NCBI GenBank assembly: GCA_034509735.1
Contig: JACGWO010000005.1
Coordinates: 16,481,264-16,545,263 of the forward strand
DNA: 64,000 nt
Direction of reading: 5' to 3'
Source of the DNA: Sesamum alatum
Lineage: Eukaryota > Streptophyta > Magnoliopsida > Lamiales > Pedaliaceae
Made by a program: the position numbers and the translations under genes. The notes under the pieces are model-generated. The model was given only the letters and a program-made list of their open reading frames with translations, searched no databases and was not told where the DNA came from. Positions 31,645-45,400 of the stretch are shown one piece after another; the first letter of the stretch is position 1; each line of letters opens with the position of its first letter.

Positions 31645-34600
31645 AATAAGTCAATTACCCACTTTGTTCAGAATCCTCTGAGTATGAGTAATCTACGATA
31701 CCGACTAAGGTATTGTGAGTCCGCTTATATTTCCTTGCGAAGCAATACGGTCTAACCGTGTTACCTCTATCCACCATTGCCTCTTAGAGATGGTGGTTGT
31801 CTAAGAATATTTTCGTGGATCTTGTGATGAGATCTCGTGCCAATACTCCCATAGCCAAGTTGCCTGCCATATAGGCGAACATGGCTTGGTCGTGCTAGGC
31901 GCCACGTCCATCCTATGGACGCGGTCTTCATCAGTGACCACTATCCGATGCACTCGTCATTGGGCCTGACTGTGCATACCTTTGAGACTAACTGGTTTTT
32001 ACTTATGCTCTGGAAGCTAGTATCGCTTTAGCCTTCTTAAGCAACTCTCAACAGACGGTGCATCATGAACACATCTTTAGTCCTTATTCAGGTACTAAGG
32101 ATCGTTCTTGATTGCTGTCTTCAACCCCTCAGTGCATTACCGATCTCTGTTGAGCCATGCAAGAAGCACTCTCAACATCGGTTCCTATGCACCAAGTAAA
32201 CATATCATATGTTTGCCTAGGGTTAAGACGTAGGGATACTCAACATCCAAGCCTTCTCATTAGTCCACCGTGACTAAGTCTTGAATGGCTTAATGCTTTA
32301 TTCACAGTATCTAAGTTTTCTCATCAGTCTTACCATGACTGAGTCTCGAACAACTTGTCCCTCTACATATATAAGTTTTTCTCATCAGTCTACCATGACT
32401 GAGTCTTTGAAAAGCTCAATTCATGATATGTATTTGGGAACCCTAAAATGTCATGGAGAATTTTCGTGAGTTACGGTTTGTGTTTTAGTGATTCCTAATG
32501 CCTTGAATTCATCCATGAATCAAGATATTACACACTTAAACACTTGGAACGCCATTTCTACTCCCACTGATCACCTACGTTGTTTAAGACCGAGTCATGC
32601 TCCGTATGAGCTCGTCAAAACAAATATTCCAGTTATGCGGTGTTTCAAACCTTGTTTGAATTTCCTAGTGGATTCTTTCGCTCCTCTCCATAAATCCTAC
32701 TATGATGTCCAACATCATGTTCCGCAGGTCATTTGGATTACTATCCAAATTTGACCGAACATATCCCAATCACTCGTACCTCTTACGACATTCGGGTTCG
32801 TTGTTAAGGGGACTTGGAATATGATCAATTTAAGAAATGCGATTTTAAGAAACGTTAGTATTATTCTGTCGTAAACTTGTACAAATTAGACACCGAGTCT
32901 AATTTGTCTCCCACTAGTTCCTTGACGTATGTAGGATCCTTCTGCATGCTCAAGGACTTTGTCGGGACATAGGCTTGCCAAACCATGGCTTTCTTGTGCA
33001 TGACTCTTGGCAAAGTGCCAAGTTCCTTACGTTGGCAATTTTGAGTCTACGTCTACACGGGCTAAGGTAATTGGGCGAAACTTCGATCGATCTTCGTCCA
33101 ACGAGATTCGATCGTTCCCTTTATCAGAGACCGTCATATTTAGCCTTTATAGGAAATGTTTCATTGAGAATTCCATTCTCAACTTGGATGCTCAAGGGCT
33201 CCCACTAAATACACGGCCTTTTCGATCCTATCGAAACAGGTTTAATTTTGCAACCATTTATGGTTCACCTCCTTAAGTCTAATTCCCAAACCTCCTATGG
33301 GACCTTTAGACTTTTGAACCCTCTTATGGTTTTGTGTATTAGTAACCTACAGTTGTCTTATTGGCTCCCTTCCAATAGACTATTTGGCAAGCCTACTTTG
33401 TCCAACAAAGAGCTTTCGGACTTTCTTCTTCATAAAAGAGTTGCAAATTTAGTCGATTCGAATCATCTACTTCTAGATTCATCGAAATTTCCAATTTACT
33501 TATCTTTTAATAAGAAGAAATGTCCTAGCTGTTTGTAGATGCCAAATCTGTAAGTTGGTCTTGATTAATCCATTTAGATAATTAGAATTTTGAGTATCCA
33601 TAAACCTTTTATGGGATGGTGTTCTAGGAATTCACGTGTAACTACTAGCAAACATGAATCAATATTCAATAATTTTGTTTGATCAAATATGTATGTAATA
33701 AAACCTTTGTCCAACAAAGAGACATACTTTTGATCATGCTAGGTTACGTAATTCCTATATTATCCTAACATGATCACGATTATGGGCCTAACAAGTCTCT
33801 AGTCCTTTTCATCAATGGACCTTGCCATTGTTGAATCCTAGAACTGTTCTTGGCTTTTAAGTCCTTATTCACTTTCTGCAAACCACCCGCAGATTAGTGA
33901 TAGGAATGGTATCAAATACCAAATAGAGTAAAAGTGATCATGTCAATACTCAATATCAAATTTTACCTACATTGGAGAGGGGTTTAGAATACTCCCCTTT
34001 CCAATGGCCCTCTTTACGACAGTGAATGCTTACGTTTTTAGAAACTATGAACTTGACTGCTGAACCTTTTGCTCTTTCCTTTACCTCCACCTTGTGTTGT
34101 AAAGGAACAGCACTTGAAGTGCTTAATAGTTGATGTCACCTTACCCTTCTTCCTCTTTTGGCGTCTGGCACCCTTGCCTTTCGCTATAGAGGTTGAAGCC
34201 TCTCCTACTAGTACCGACGGCGCAGATTTTGCAATCGTTGCCTCGTACTAGGCCAACATAATTACCAACCTATGAAGATCTTTTCTAAGCTCGTTCATGT
34301 TGATAATTAATGGTTCGTAGGAGGAAGGAAGAGACTGAAGGATCATGTCAATGTACGTCTCTAAGACTGACGTGGAGGTCTTTTGAGCTTCTCCACTAGG
34401 GATTGCATCATCACTCCATGTTCTTTGTACCGACATCCCTTCCGTCATCTTAGCTCCAAACATGCCTTCGTTGCATTTTACCCCACATGCTGGTCCAAGA
34501 CCATATAGACATGATGCAAACGAAGCATAGTTTGAGCCAACATCATTATATCCTACTTGTCGGTGGTCATCCTTCAACTTTTGAACGCCAAGCGTTGCCT

Positions 34601-34763
34601 TAGTTGTCGACCCCTCCGGCAAGAGCTGAGGAACGTCCTCATTCCGGTGTGTGAGTTAAGGTTCTGGAAATCTAAGACCATCTTAAGATTTCGCAATCAA
34701 TTCGTGTAATTGGTTCCCTTTTAATGAGCCTCTTAGTGATGTGTTTGGTGGATTCTTAGACAT
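31645..34763 (-). pseudogene. A2 decayed gag-pol
   Basis: Near copy of the A1 relic: gag ATG at 34761-34763 and Gag scraps MPEGSTTKATLGVQKL and GAKMTEGMSVQ (about 34622-34420). A slightly longer stretch with ETYIDMILQSLPSSYEPLI (about 34360-34290) is retained where A1 has extra bases. The zinc knuckle again lacks the outer Cys residues (about 33987-34031). The rest is pol-derived by nucleotide similarity only. Open frames at 32281-33538 on the plus strand are chance frames in this relic. Confidence 0.8.
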
Positions 34764-36676
34764 TCACAAAAATATATGAAACAGAAAATAATAAGCAGAA
34801 TGAAGTAATATTTTGGTTAAGTCTCGGTCTTTAGTCCTTAACCTCTCCCACTATTTCTACGAAAACACGACACTCTCAAACGTTGTTTTCGGGAAATCCT
34901 TTCCTAGTGGGCTCAGGATCCACAACGATCTCCCCCATACCCCGCTTTTACGATTCGCATAGGAAAAGAACCCGTGGGAGGTATTCCATACCATTCTCGT
35001 TCCACGAGATTCCCAAGATAATTGCCTCACCCTTTTCACGTGATCCCGAGGACTCCAAGCGAATCACGTTATTCGGGCGTTAGACCCGACCCAATCAACC
35101 GATTCATAGACTCACTGCTACCTCCACGACTCGTGAGACAGGTAACAGCAGTCTACTCATCGTTCATGACAAAGTGCAGCTTCTTTTAAGCACGATAGTC
35201 GTGCCACGACTCGTGAGACCACGCTATCGACCTAAAAGATCTTCCTCACTTTTGCCATGGATGGAAGGCTTGGACAGACTCCCAGAGTCCTAGTCCATTT
35301 ATTAAGGGTCTATATTTAACTTGGTTCAACCAAGTGAGAGTTTTGATAGAACGAGACCTCATCACATATATTAAGTATTGCATTGCGTGCGTTATGGCAG
35401 AAACATTCTAAGCATGAATGTAACCATACATAAAGCATATAGAATAATCATAAGCATATAATACGCATCGCATGCAAAATAAAGCCTAGCACGCCCCTGT
35501 AGGATGATCACAAGCCCAAACCTATGCGGCCTACTGAGCCCGCAGTGGATCTATGGTCAATCTAAGGGTAGGCCCTACACTATTACAAGTTTTAATAACC
35601 CATTACATGCAATGGGCCTTGTAAGTCCTCTTTATCTTCTTGGGCTCTCCATCGTGGGCCTACACCGGGCTTCTTCTCCATGGATCCTCCGTGGGCCATC
35701 TGATGGCAACCTCCATGGGCCTCCAACACCTTGGGCTTGTCTTCTCTTGCAGCCGTTATTTACAAAAAGAAATAAAACCTCACCACTAATTCTACTCTCA
35801 TTACATCATAAAATAAGAAACCCCAATTAAACATTTGGGGGGAGTACATTGGGAGGGAGAGAGAAAGCCTTATTATTCCAAGGCACTAGAAGAGAGACAG
35901 AGAGGAAAATAAAGAGGGCACACAGGCCACAACCCAACAAATAAATGTAAATAAACCATACATGCGGTCTAGGGGCTTTGTGATCATCCTTTGTCAAATC
36001 AATTAACACAAATAGCACAAATACATATCCCACGTAAAATATGCTATACCAACGTCCATGATAATCCATACCATAAAATAAATGCAGAAACTACATGTAA
36101 AATATCCACACCAAACATTGGATAATAGTGCAACCTATGCACAACGATTTTTGTTGGAAAAAACCTTTTCCATAATTAACAAGGCAATATTAATTCTGTG
36201 AAATATAAAATCTCAACCAAAATTAAAATGCCCCAAGTTAATTAATTCAGAAAAATTCCCAGAATTATACAGAAAAATCAAATTTTCTGAAACACAAAAA
36301 TCAACAATTCAAGAATATGCCCATTTATTCAAGAATTCCAAAATCCAACATTCGTGCAATATTAATACATGTTAAGATCTACTCATGCTCAAACCATAAA
36401 ATAACCATGATGTCCAACATCATAAAACGCAGAAATTATTGCGAAATTTCACATATGAATTTTGATCATTGGTGCAACCATTGCAAAATTTAAATCTTGT
36501 TAGGAAACCCTTTCCTCATCAACCAAGCAATATTTATTTTAGGAAATTCCAAATCTCAAAAAAAATAAATATTCTAAGTCAACGGGTTCAGAATAATGCA
36601 GAAAATATTATAAAAATAATTCAGATAAAAACAGTTTTGAAAAACGAGCCAAAAAACGGGAGAGAAACGGAAAACG
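34764..36676 (-). other. A2 untranslated leader
   Basis: Same layout as the A1 leader: TAGAAATA instead of the TATA-like box (near 34852), CACGAGTCGTGG copies (minus) near 35124 and 35205, and the 9-bp hairpin at 35528-35551 with two mismatches. It is AT-rich from ~36000 with no other signal. Confidence 0.72.
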
Positions 36677-36821
36677 GCACAGCCGGCCGGTCAGGCGCGC
36701 GCGCGCCTGCGCCTAGCGCTTGCGCGCGCGCGGCCGGCACAGCGCACGCGCTGTCCGCGCACGCTGGGCGCGCGCAGGCCCCTGCCTGCACGCGCGCCCG
36801 GCCGCGCCCCTGTGCGCGCAA
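36677..36821 (-). repeat. GC-rich block of A2 leader, truncated
   Basis: Homologous to the A1 block but shorter, and ending abruptly at CCCTGTGCGCGCA, where LTR B sequence begins. It includes GCAGGC-CCCT-GCCTGC near 36775. Confidence 0.82.
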
Positions 36822-37399
36822 CCGTTGATTTTAATTTAATGGAATATTTAAATCCCATTAAATATTCCAAAAGGCTAAAAGATAAAATATAATAAATAAA
36901 TATTAATATTTATTCTAAGCCCATTAAATCAACCCTTTAATAAATCCTATTTATTAATTTAATTCCCTTTATCAAATAGAAGGAATTAATTTCTCCAAGA
37001 AAATATAGGACCCGATTAAATCTAATTTAATCATTCCTTTGCTCCAATATTTAATCCCAAATTAAATATTAAGTGTGTGTAGATAGTGTGTTACTCTTTA
37101 GGTTCACCATTCAGCTAGACTTGGTCGGATTCCTAGAATCCGCCCGTTACCATGGGTGGCCATCTAGCAACGGTCCATGGCACTAGAGACTAGGTGAAAT
37201 ATTCGGGATGAACATTTAGGCTCTAACAGTACACTTGTCCTTCTGTCTTCGGTCTCATCACTTAGGGTCTAGGGTACGGAAAATGCAGGTACCCATTTTG
37301 GACCTAAGTGTCGGTCTGTCCTTACTAAACGCCGCAAGGGAAACCTTCCCTTCTGTTCAGTTACTGTGGCCACAGATTTTAGGGACAAGACACAGAGCA
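36822..37399 (-). repeat. Copy of B2 LTR segment 21788-22375
   Basis: LTR B sequence identical to 21788-22375 except for one single-base length change that I can see (GGGGATG against GGGATG). It ends with the same GAGCA before an LTR A start. It stands where the A2 primer-binding site and leader start should be. Either a duplication/conversion tract or an assembly misjoin through near-identical LTRs. Confidence 0.85.
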
Positions 37400-39550
37400 T
37401 GAAAGAAATATGTGTGGATCGTCCCGGGAGATTAACGCGAATAGCGGAAGCGCGAAATAGTGCGTAATAAAATTACAAAGCATAATTAAATGGAATTTAA
37501 ATCATGCATAATATACATAAACGAATCAAGGGGTGTGCCCTTGATTCTCCCGGGCGTTCGGTGTATCTCATGTTCAATAAAACACAACATGGAGGCCATA
37601 GAAATTGAAACCGGAAAAACGAAATTAAAGAACCTACCCGGTTGTAGTTTTGTCTTCGTTTCGGCTACACGCATTGTTCCCCGTTTTGCACCAAGATCTC
37701 AAATAAGAGACCCTCTAAATCATCTCACTCGCTCCACCGGAAAGCAAACAACCCTTGTGCTAGCAAGAAATAATTTGGGGAGAAGAGACATCGATAGACG
37801 CTATGAATTAACGCAATCAATGTCTCTTATGTTCTTAACTTGAATAAATCAAGAAGAACAAAGTAGTATTCTTGGAGATTAAAGAAAGGGGATGGACGAA
37901 TTTTAGAGAGAGATGAGAGATGAGAGTTGTAGAGAATAGTAGGTGTAAGTGTGTGTTTTTTAAGTATTTATAGAAGATGGAATTCCTATTCCTTCTCAAA
38001 CTCTTCCAAAGAGACACACTTTGACTAGGATTTTGACCTAGTCAAATCCTAGTCAATTTAGGCTTTGATTAAGTCAAATTAATCATGGCCCTTCATCTCA
38101 TCATTCTCTAGATCAAATCTTGTCCATCCATTTTGATGGGCTTTATGGAATGGGCTTTATTTAATTCTAAATTAAATGATCCCATGGACTTTATATTAAA
38201 ATCCTATTTAATATACTAAGCCCATTAATTAATTAATGGAATGGACTTTTTTTAATTCCAAATTAAATAGTCCATGGACTTTATATTAAATCCTATTTAA
38301 TACCAAGCCCACTAATTAATTAATTCACCCTTTTAATCTAATTAAAAGGAAAGCCCATGCTTAGTAAAATTCATAAATCTAATTTATGAACTCAAGCCCG
38401 ATTATTCCAAATAATTCATCGAAGCTTGAATCTCCAAGAAGTATAATTTAATTCCATTAAATTAAACCTTCTCCCGGAATTAATTCCAAATTAATTCCCT
38501 TTCATTTGGTGTAGCGGGTGTGACTCTTTAGGTTCACCTTTCAGCTAGACTTGGACCTACCTTTTGTTATTTCATAACCAAAGTTGTCCGTTACCATGGG
38601 TGGCCATCTAGCAACGGTCCATGGCACTAGAGACTAGGTGAATTTATAGTGTGAACATTTAGGCTCCGAGTTATACGCAGGTGCGGTCCTACCGACGCTC
38701 GATACGTACGGGTACGGTCCTACTGTCGCCTGTCTCCCGGCCTTTAGTCTAGGGGTCGGTTCCCATCGTTGACTAGGCAACTATGCATAATGCTCGAGAT
38801 AGGTTTAACTCGACGTGGGAAATCCTTTCCCACTACATCAAGTGCTATGGCCATAGACTTCATGAGTCTAAACCATCTCCGAGCGCATAGGAGATCTTGC
38901 TGTCATATCCTTTGACAGGGGACAAATCCTACCTTGGAATACACCGTTCTTACATACTCCGATTGCACTGGACGAGGCTTATGATGACCATGTAATGTAA
39001 TCGGTCAAATTTCACCAGATCCAAGATACAACCTTAGTATGTAGGGGACTGCCGTGATCCTCAAGTCCGAGGACTAATCCCGTACTATCGGAACCAAGAA
39101 TACGAGTCATACCGACCAAGCCCGAGTGGCTTCCATATGACGATTCCCGCGAGTCACCTCAGTCGGCCGCTCCTCAGCAGGCCGACCCACTAACACTGCT
39201 TAGACAATCCTCGTCACCCGTCGATGAAACACGACAGCAGTTGCTTAGTGCAAGTCTCAAATGGATTCTCGATGCCCTGTCTCGAGATTCCTTTGACTTG
39301 GAGTATTTCAGACTGATTCGGCGAAACTGATTTCATGAACCTACCTCCAAGCGTAGTTCCAATTTCCCAAAATGTTATTTCAGTCTGTGGGCGTTTGTTG
39401 TGACATCGTAACGATGCAAGCAGTAAGTACAACAAACTCATGCTTATGAATCCTTACTACATTCATTAACATAATATTACTTGTTCACAGATTGACGAAT
39501 GGTTCTCAGAACAGCCATTACCATTGACTTTCTGGTCACCTATTCTAACA
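37400..39550 (-). repeat. A2 right LTR (or solo LTR A)
   Basis: 2,151 bp, complete TGAAAGAAAT...TATTCTAACA, with GAGCA on both sides (37395-37399 and 39551-39555). Taken alone it would be called a solo LTR. With the left half at 22376 it is the second LTR of A2. Two ~88-bp tandem units. Confidence 0.88.
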
Positions 39551-39555
39551 GAGCA

Positions 39556-39879
39556 TACATGACACTCAACTGTCAATGCCTTTTGACAGGAGACTGATCC
39601 TTTCTTGGAAACTACTGTCACTTTGTACACCCGAGCTGCACTAGACATGGCTTATGACTACTCAAGAGTATTTTGGCAATCTCTCACCATATCTAAGATA
39701 CAGACCTGATGCACAGGTAAACTCAGCAGTTCCTCAAGTCAAAGGACTTGGCCTGTACCGTTGGAACCAGGAATACACGTCATACCTTGCTGACCATACT
39801 CAAGGTCCTCCGTAAGACGGTTCCCGCGAGTCACCTCAGTCAGCTGCTTCCTAGCATGCTGACCCACTAATACTGCTTA
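39556..39879 (-). repeat. B2 left LTR, second piece
   Basis: Resumes LTR B exactly where the A insertion interrupted it (CATACATGACACTCAACTG, compare 49863 onward). It ends with GCTTA, the TSD of the next solo LTR. Confidence 0.88.
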
Positions 39880-42107
39880 TGTTGGAATAGGTGACCAGAA
39901 AGCCAATAGGTTTGGCAATTTGTAACCTATCCGACAACTTGATGTGAATGTAATATTATTATGTGATGAATAAGATGAGTGTTCGTCACCAATGGTACCT
40001 TCTTTGTTGCGCTCATCTTACATTTGTTAAAATGGTGTTTAACTTATATCGCAACAAAGCCCACAGACCATGGATAACAACTCGTGCAGTTGGGCCACGC
40101 ATTGGATGGTGGTCATGAAACCAACTGATTAAGAGTTGGGTCTGAAACGTTCCAAGTCGAGGACCTCGAGATAGGGCATCGAGAGTCCTATTGAGACTTG
40201 CATCAAGAGTCGTGTTCATTGGATGAGTGCCGTGTTTCATCGGCGACAGGCGTGGGACGCCTACACGATCTTGATGGGTTGGTCGACTGGGGTCGAGCCG
40301 ACTGGACTGACTCGCGGGGATCATCATATGGAAAGCCTTGGAGGCTTGGTCGGTATGATTGGATTCCCCGGTTCCGATAGTACGGGAGTAATCCTCAGAC
40401 TTGAGGAATCATGGCAGTCACGTGCACAGGACGGCTGTATCTTGGATCTGGCGAGAGGTGATCATTCTGTAAGATGATCATTATAAGCCTTGTCCAGTGC
40501 AGTCAGAATGTGTAGCGAGGACGGTGGATTCCAAGAAGAGGATCCGTCTCCTGTCAGTATATGACAGAGGTATCTCCTATGCACTCGGAGACACGTACAT
40601 GCTGTTTTGAAGCTGTGGCCACAGTGGTTGGTCGAACAGGGAATGGTTTCCTGTGTCGATGCAATGAAGCATACGTAGTCTCGAGTATTAAGCATAGATG
40701 CCTAGTCAAGGATGGGAACCGACGCCCAATTCCATACCCTAGACTAAGGCCGGGAGACGGTAGACGGAAGGATCGTACCCGTACGGAATCGGTGCCTAAA
40801 TGTTCACGCCAATTCACCTAGTCTCTAGTGCCATGGACCGTTGCTAGACGGCCACACATGGTAACGGGCCCTTGTGGGACACGGGCCCAAGTCTAGCTGA
40901 GGGTGAACCTAAAGGGTCACACACAAATCACCGAGGAGGTTGAGAGATCGACTTGGAGTCAATCTCGAAGGATAAAATAAGTAATTGGATTACTTAAGGG
41001 AAAGTCCATTGGATGGACGGGCCGATATTGTATCGGGCTTTCATTTGATCGGTAAATTGGATTTTCGATTAAATATGGAAATTTGAGATGTTGAGACGTT
41101 GGATCTTTTAATTGGATTAAAAGATCAACGGGAATAATTTAAGTGGACATTAAATTGGATTTAATATTGGGTTCGTCGTAATTGGATTACGATAAAACCC
41201 GGTCCGTTAAATTATACCCGAGAGGAGAAATAATTCCTAATTTGGAATAGGAAGAAGTTGGACTTCTACCCTTAAATAAACATAGCCGACATGCTCCCTT
41301 GGAGGAAGCAAAATCAGCCATGTTTCATGCTAGGTGGTATGTTGACTTGTCTCTTTTGGAAAGAGACAAATCAACTCCAATCAAGCTCTTCCCTTTTGGT
41401 ATGATTTGATCATACCATAAATTTTGGTAGGCTTGATTGAAGAATTGATGGTGATTGATTGGAATGAATCTAGACATCCTTGGATGAACCTAGACACATT
41501 CCAATAATCACATTAATTATGTATATATATTAGAATATATAACACCTAGCATATGTGATTCATTATTCATCTTTTTCTAGGAAAAGAGAAGACAAAAATC
41601 CTCTCCTCTCTCTCAAAATTTCGTGCTCCCTCCCTCTCTTACACTTGTGTTCTTCACTTGATTTTGAATCAAGAAGAAGAACAAAGTAAGTTTAAGAGAA
41701 CACTAATTCATAGTGTTCTTCTCTTAAACCGATTCCTTCCTAAACCCATTCTTTTCTAGCAAGAAGAACGTGTGTTTCTTCCGGTGTGGTGTGGATCACC
41801 TTTGGAGAATCCATACGTTTGGATTTCGTGAGCATTCCGGAGAAGGAACAACGCTAGTAGCCGGGAGCATACGCTAAACAATCAAAGGTAACGGTTTATT
41901 ACGCTTTGATTGATTTAATTTGTATATCTATGCCCTATGTGTTTAAATATATGTTTTAATATTTACACATCCTACATCGAACGCCCGGTTGAGCACCCAA
42001 GGGTACACCCCTTGGGATTCGCATATTTAAATTTAATTTAATTTTGTGCACGTTTTATCGCTTTCTCGCTTCCGCTCGCGCTCCCGGGCGGATCCGCTTG
42101 TCCTTCA
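39880..42107 (+). repeat. Solo LTR of group F
   Basis: 2,228 bp, TGTTGGAATAGGTGACC...CTTGTCCTTCA, flanked by GCTTA (39875-39879 and 42108-42112). Close to the 5' LTR of element F (56853-59073). A TATA candidate lies near 41520-41530 (TATGTATATATATTAG). The U5 arm TACATCGAA is at 41973-41981 and hairpin CCCAAGGG-TACAC-CCCTTGGG at 41996-42016. A solo LTR arises by recombination between the two LTRs of a full element. Confidence 0.93.
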
Positions 42108-42112
42108 GCTTA

Positions 42113-42475
42113 GACGACCTTCATCACCCGTCGATGAAATACGACAGTAGATGCTTAGTGCAAGTCTCAAAGGGAATCCCGGTACCCATTTTTGGGATTC
42201 CTTGACTTGGAGATTTTCGGACTGATTCGGTAAGACTGATTTCATGGACCTACCTCCAAGCGTAGTCCCAGTCCCCGAAATCGTTTCTCAGTCCGTGGGC
42301 TTTGTTTGCATAGTGAACATAAATGTAAATGCAGATAAGTGAACGTAAACAAAGTATTGCCATATGAATTTTCACTTCTTTATTCATAAATGTTTTTATC
42401 AAATACCAAAAAATTGTCTAGACATAGGTTACATATTCCTGCCAAAATTGGCTTACATGGTCACCTATTCTAACA
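42113..42475 (-). repeat. B2 left LTR, last piece
   Basis: Final part of the group B LTR, ending TATTCTAACA at 42475. The polypurine tract of B2 follows (42476-42490, minus). Confidence 0.9.
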
Positions 42476-42490
42476 ATCTCCCACTTGACC
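42476..42490 (-). other. B2 polypurine tract
   Basis: GGTCAAGTGGGAGAT on the minus strand between gag-pol and the 3' LTR. Confidence 0.9.
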
Positions 42491-42491
42491 T

Positions 42492-45400
42492 TTAAAGCCA
42501 ATTGCCCATATGCTTAATCCCCATCTTCTCAAGATGTTGCGTATGAGCGCTCTGCGACATAGGCTTTGTCAGCGGGTCTGTTGTGTTGTCTGCCGAGTTG
42601 ACTCGGTCCATCCGGACGTCACCTCTTCCTACCATTTCTCTAAGAAGATGGTAGCGTCTAAGAATGTGTTTGGAACGGTGATGAGATCTCGGTTCCTTTG
42701 CTTGCGCTATAGCACGGTTGTTATCACAGAAGATGACAACAGACTCGGCGATGCTAGGCACCACACCCAACTCTTGGATGTAGTTTCTCATCCAAACCAC
42801 TTCCTTAGCAGCTTCTGAAGCTGCTATATATTCAGCCTCTGTGGTGGAGTCAGCAATGGTTGCTTACTTGGAACTTTTCCAAGGTACTACTCTTCCATTG
42901 AGTTTGAATACGTACCCCGATTTAGACTTGGCATCATCGTCATCAGACTGGAAGCTAGCGTCACTAAAGCCTTCCAGAATTAGTTCTCCATTGCCATAGA
43001 CTAGGAACATGTCCTTAGTCCTCCTTAGGTACTTAAGGATGCCCTTAACAGCATTCCAATGTGCCTCTCCTGCGCAGGACTGATATCTGCTTGTTACGCT
43101 CAAAGAGTATGCAATGTCAAGCCTAGTGCAGTGAACCGCATATTGTATGCTACCTACGGCAGAAGCATAGCTCCTCATCAGTCTGTGGGGACTGTTTCTT
43201 GGATAACTTGATCCCATGCCTTATTGGAAGGAATCTTCGTTTGGAGTTATCCATTCGATATCTCTTTAGGACTTTCTCCATATACGAGTTTTGGGTGAGT
43301 CCTAACATCCTTTTAGATCTGTCCCTGACAATCTGGATGCCTAGGATGTAGGAGGCTTCACCCAAGTCCTTCATGGAAAACTGGGTTGACAACCATGCTT
43401 TTGTGTTTCCTAACATTCTAACGTCATTACCAATGAGTAGAATGTCATCCACATAAAGCACTAGGAACACTATAGAGCTCCCACTGACCTTCTTGTATAC
43501 ACAAGGGTCGGATTCGTTTTTGATGAAGTCATAACCCCGTATTACTTCATCAAAGCGAATGTTCCAACTTCGGGAGGCTTGTTGGAGGCCATAGATGGAC
43601 TTCTGGAGACGACAGACTTTCTGCTCTTCTCCAGTGACCGTGAAACCCTGCGGCTGATCCATATAGATCTCTTCTTCAACGAAACCGTTGAGGAAGGCCG
43701 TTTTCACGTCCATCTGCCATATCTCATAGTCATACCATGCTGCTATGGCGAGCAGAATCCGAATGGACTTAGCCATGGCTACTGGCGAGTAGGTATCCTC
43801 AAAATCGACCCCGGGTCGTTGAGTGTATCCCTTAGCTACAAGCCTAGCCTTAAAGGTTGTGACTTCTCCATAAACGCCAAGTTTGCGCTTGTAGACCCAC
43901 TTACAGCCGACTGGCTTAACACCTTTCGGTGGATCTACAAGACTCCAAACTTGGTTCTCGCTCATGGAGTCCATTTCGGCTTTCATGGCCTCAAGCTATT
44001 TCCCGGAGTCGATGTCAGACATCGCTTCTCCATACGTCTTAGGATCCTTATCCAAAAGATCGGTCGCACCTAGAAAGCCATATCTCACTGGAGGTCTGGA
44101 CTCTCTAGTGGACCTACGGAGAACGGGAACGTCAGTGGTGACTGTGGGCGCTGACTGTATCGGAGCCGGTGGTTCAGGAACCGGGGCTGGCTGTTCCTGA
44201 GGCTGTCCTTCATGCCTCGCATGTTGGACCTCTCGAGGTTGGTCATCCCTTCGGCTGTCTATCCTGAATCCTCTAAGTGAGGGTTCCGCGGCCTCCTCTG
44301 ATGGCTGGATTCCATCACTTAATTCCTCAAGGATCAACTCATCAGGTTGGATATCCTCCGTGAAGCCTTGCTCCAAGAATACTGCGTTTCTTGAAACAAA
44401 GACCTTTTGTTCCAAGGGGTCATAAAAGTAATAACCCGCAGTTTCTTTAGGGTATCCAACGAACCTGCATAAGCTAGACCTAGATTCTAACTTATCTCCC
44501 ACTAACCTCTTGACGTATGCGGGGCTACCCCACACTTTCAAGTAGTTGTAGGATGCAGGCTTGCCGTGCCATATCTCATATGGCGTTTGGGTCAATGTAC
44601 TAGTAGGCGCTAAATTCAACAATTTGGCCACCGTTTCTAGTGCATAGCCCCAAAACGATAAGGGTAATTTGGTAAAACTCATCATGGATCGAACCATGTC
44701 CAACAGGGTTCGATTCCTCCTTTGAGAGACACCATTTAACTGTGGTGTTCCTGGAGGTGTCCATTCTGATATTATACCATGTTCTCTTAGATAATCTAGG
44801 AACTCCCTACTAAGGTATTCACCGCCTCGGTCTGACCAAAGGACTTTAATTTTGCAGTTGGATTGGTTCTCCACTTCAAGTCTGAATTCTTTAAACCTCT
44901 CAAGAGCTTCAGACTTGTACCTCATCAGGTAAACATAACCATACCGTGAATGATCATCGGTGAAGGTTATGAAGTAGGAGAACCCACCTCGGGCCTGCAT
45001 CCTTAGTGGTCCACATACGTCTGTTTGGACCAAGTCCAACAGACCTGTGGCAAGCCTGCTTTGTCCTACAAAGGGCTTCTTGGTCATTTTCCCTCTTAGA
45101 CAGAACTCACAAGTTGGTAGATCGCTCAAGTCCCCAACCTCTAGGTTCTTTGAGTCTACCAACCTTTTCATCCTATCTTGGGATATGTGACCTAGCCTAG
45201 CGTGCCACAGACGTGCGTTCCCGTTATTATCTAATTTTCGTTTGTGTTGTGCATTGAGGACGAAATTCATTTGTTGCAAGAAATAGAGTCCGTTATGCAA
45301 TGTACCAAGTAGATGAGCAATTCCACACCTCATCAAATAAAAGCAATTTTTATTGATTCTAAACTCATAACCACTATTGTCCAACAATGGAATGGAAATG

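Larger units (their letters stand above)
22376..39550 (-). mobile_element. Element A2: second non-autonomous group A element
   Basis: Minus-strand element flanked by the 5-bp duplication GAGCA (22371-22375 and 39551-39555). Left LTR in two pieces (22376-23516 and 31127-31629) around element B3, internal 31630-36821, right LTR 37400-39550. The internal part stops inside the GC block, and its primer-binding-site end is replaced by a copy of the left flank (36822-37399). It shares decayed gag-pol and leader features with A1. Confidence 0.7.
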
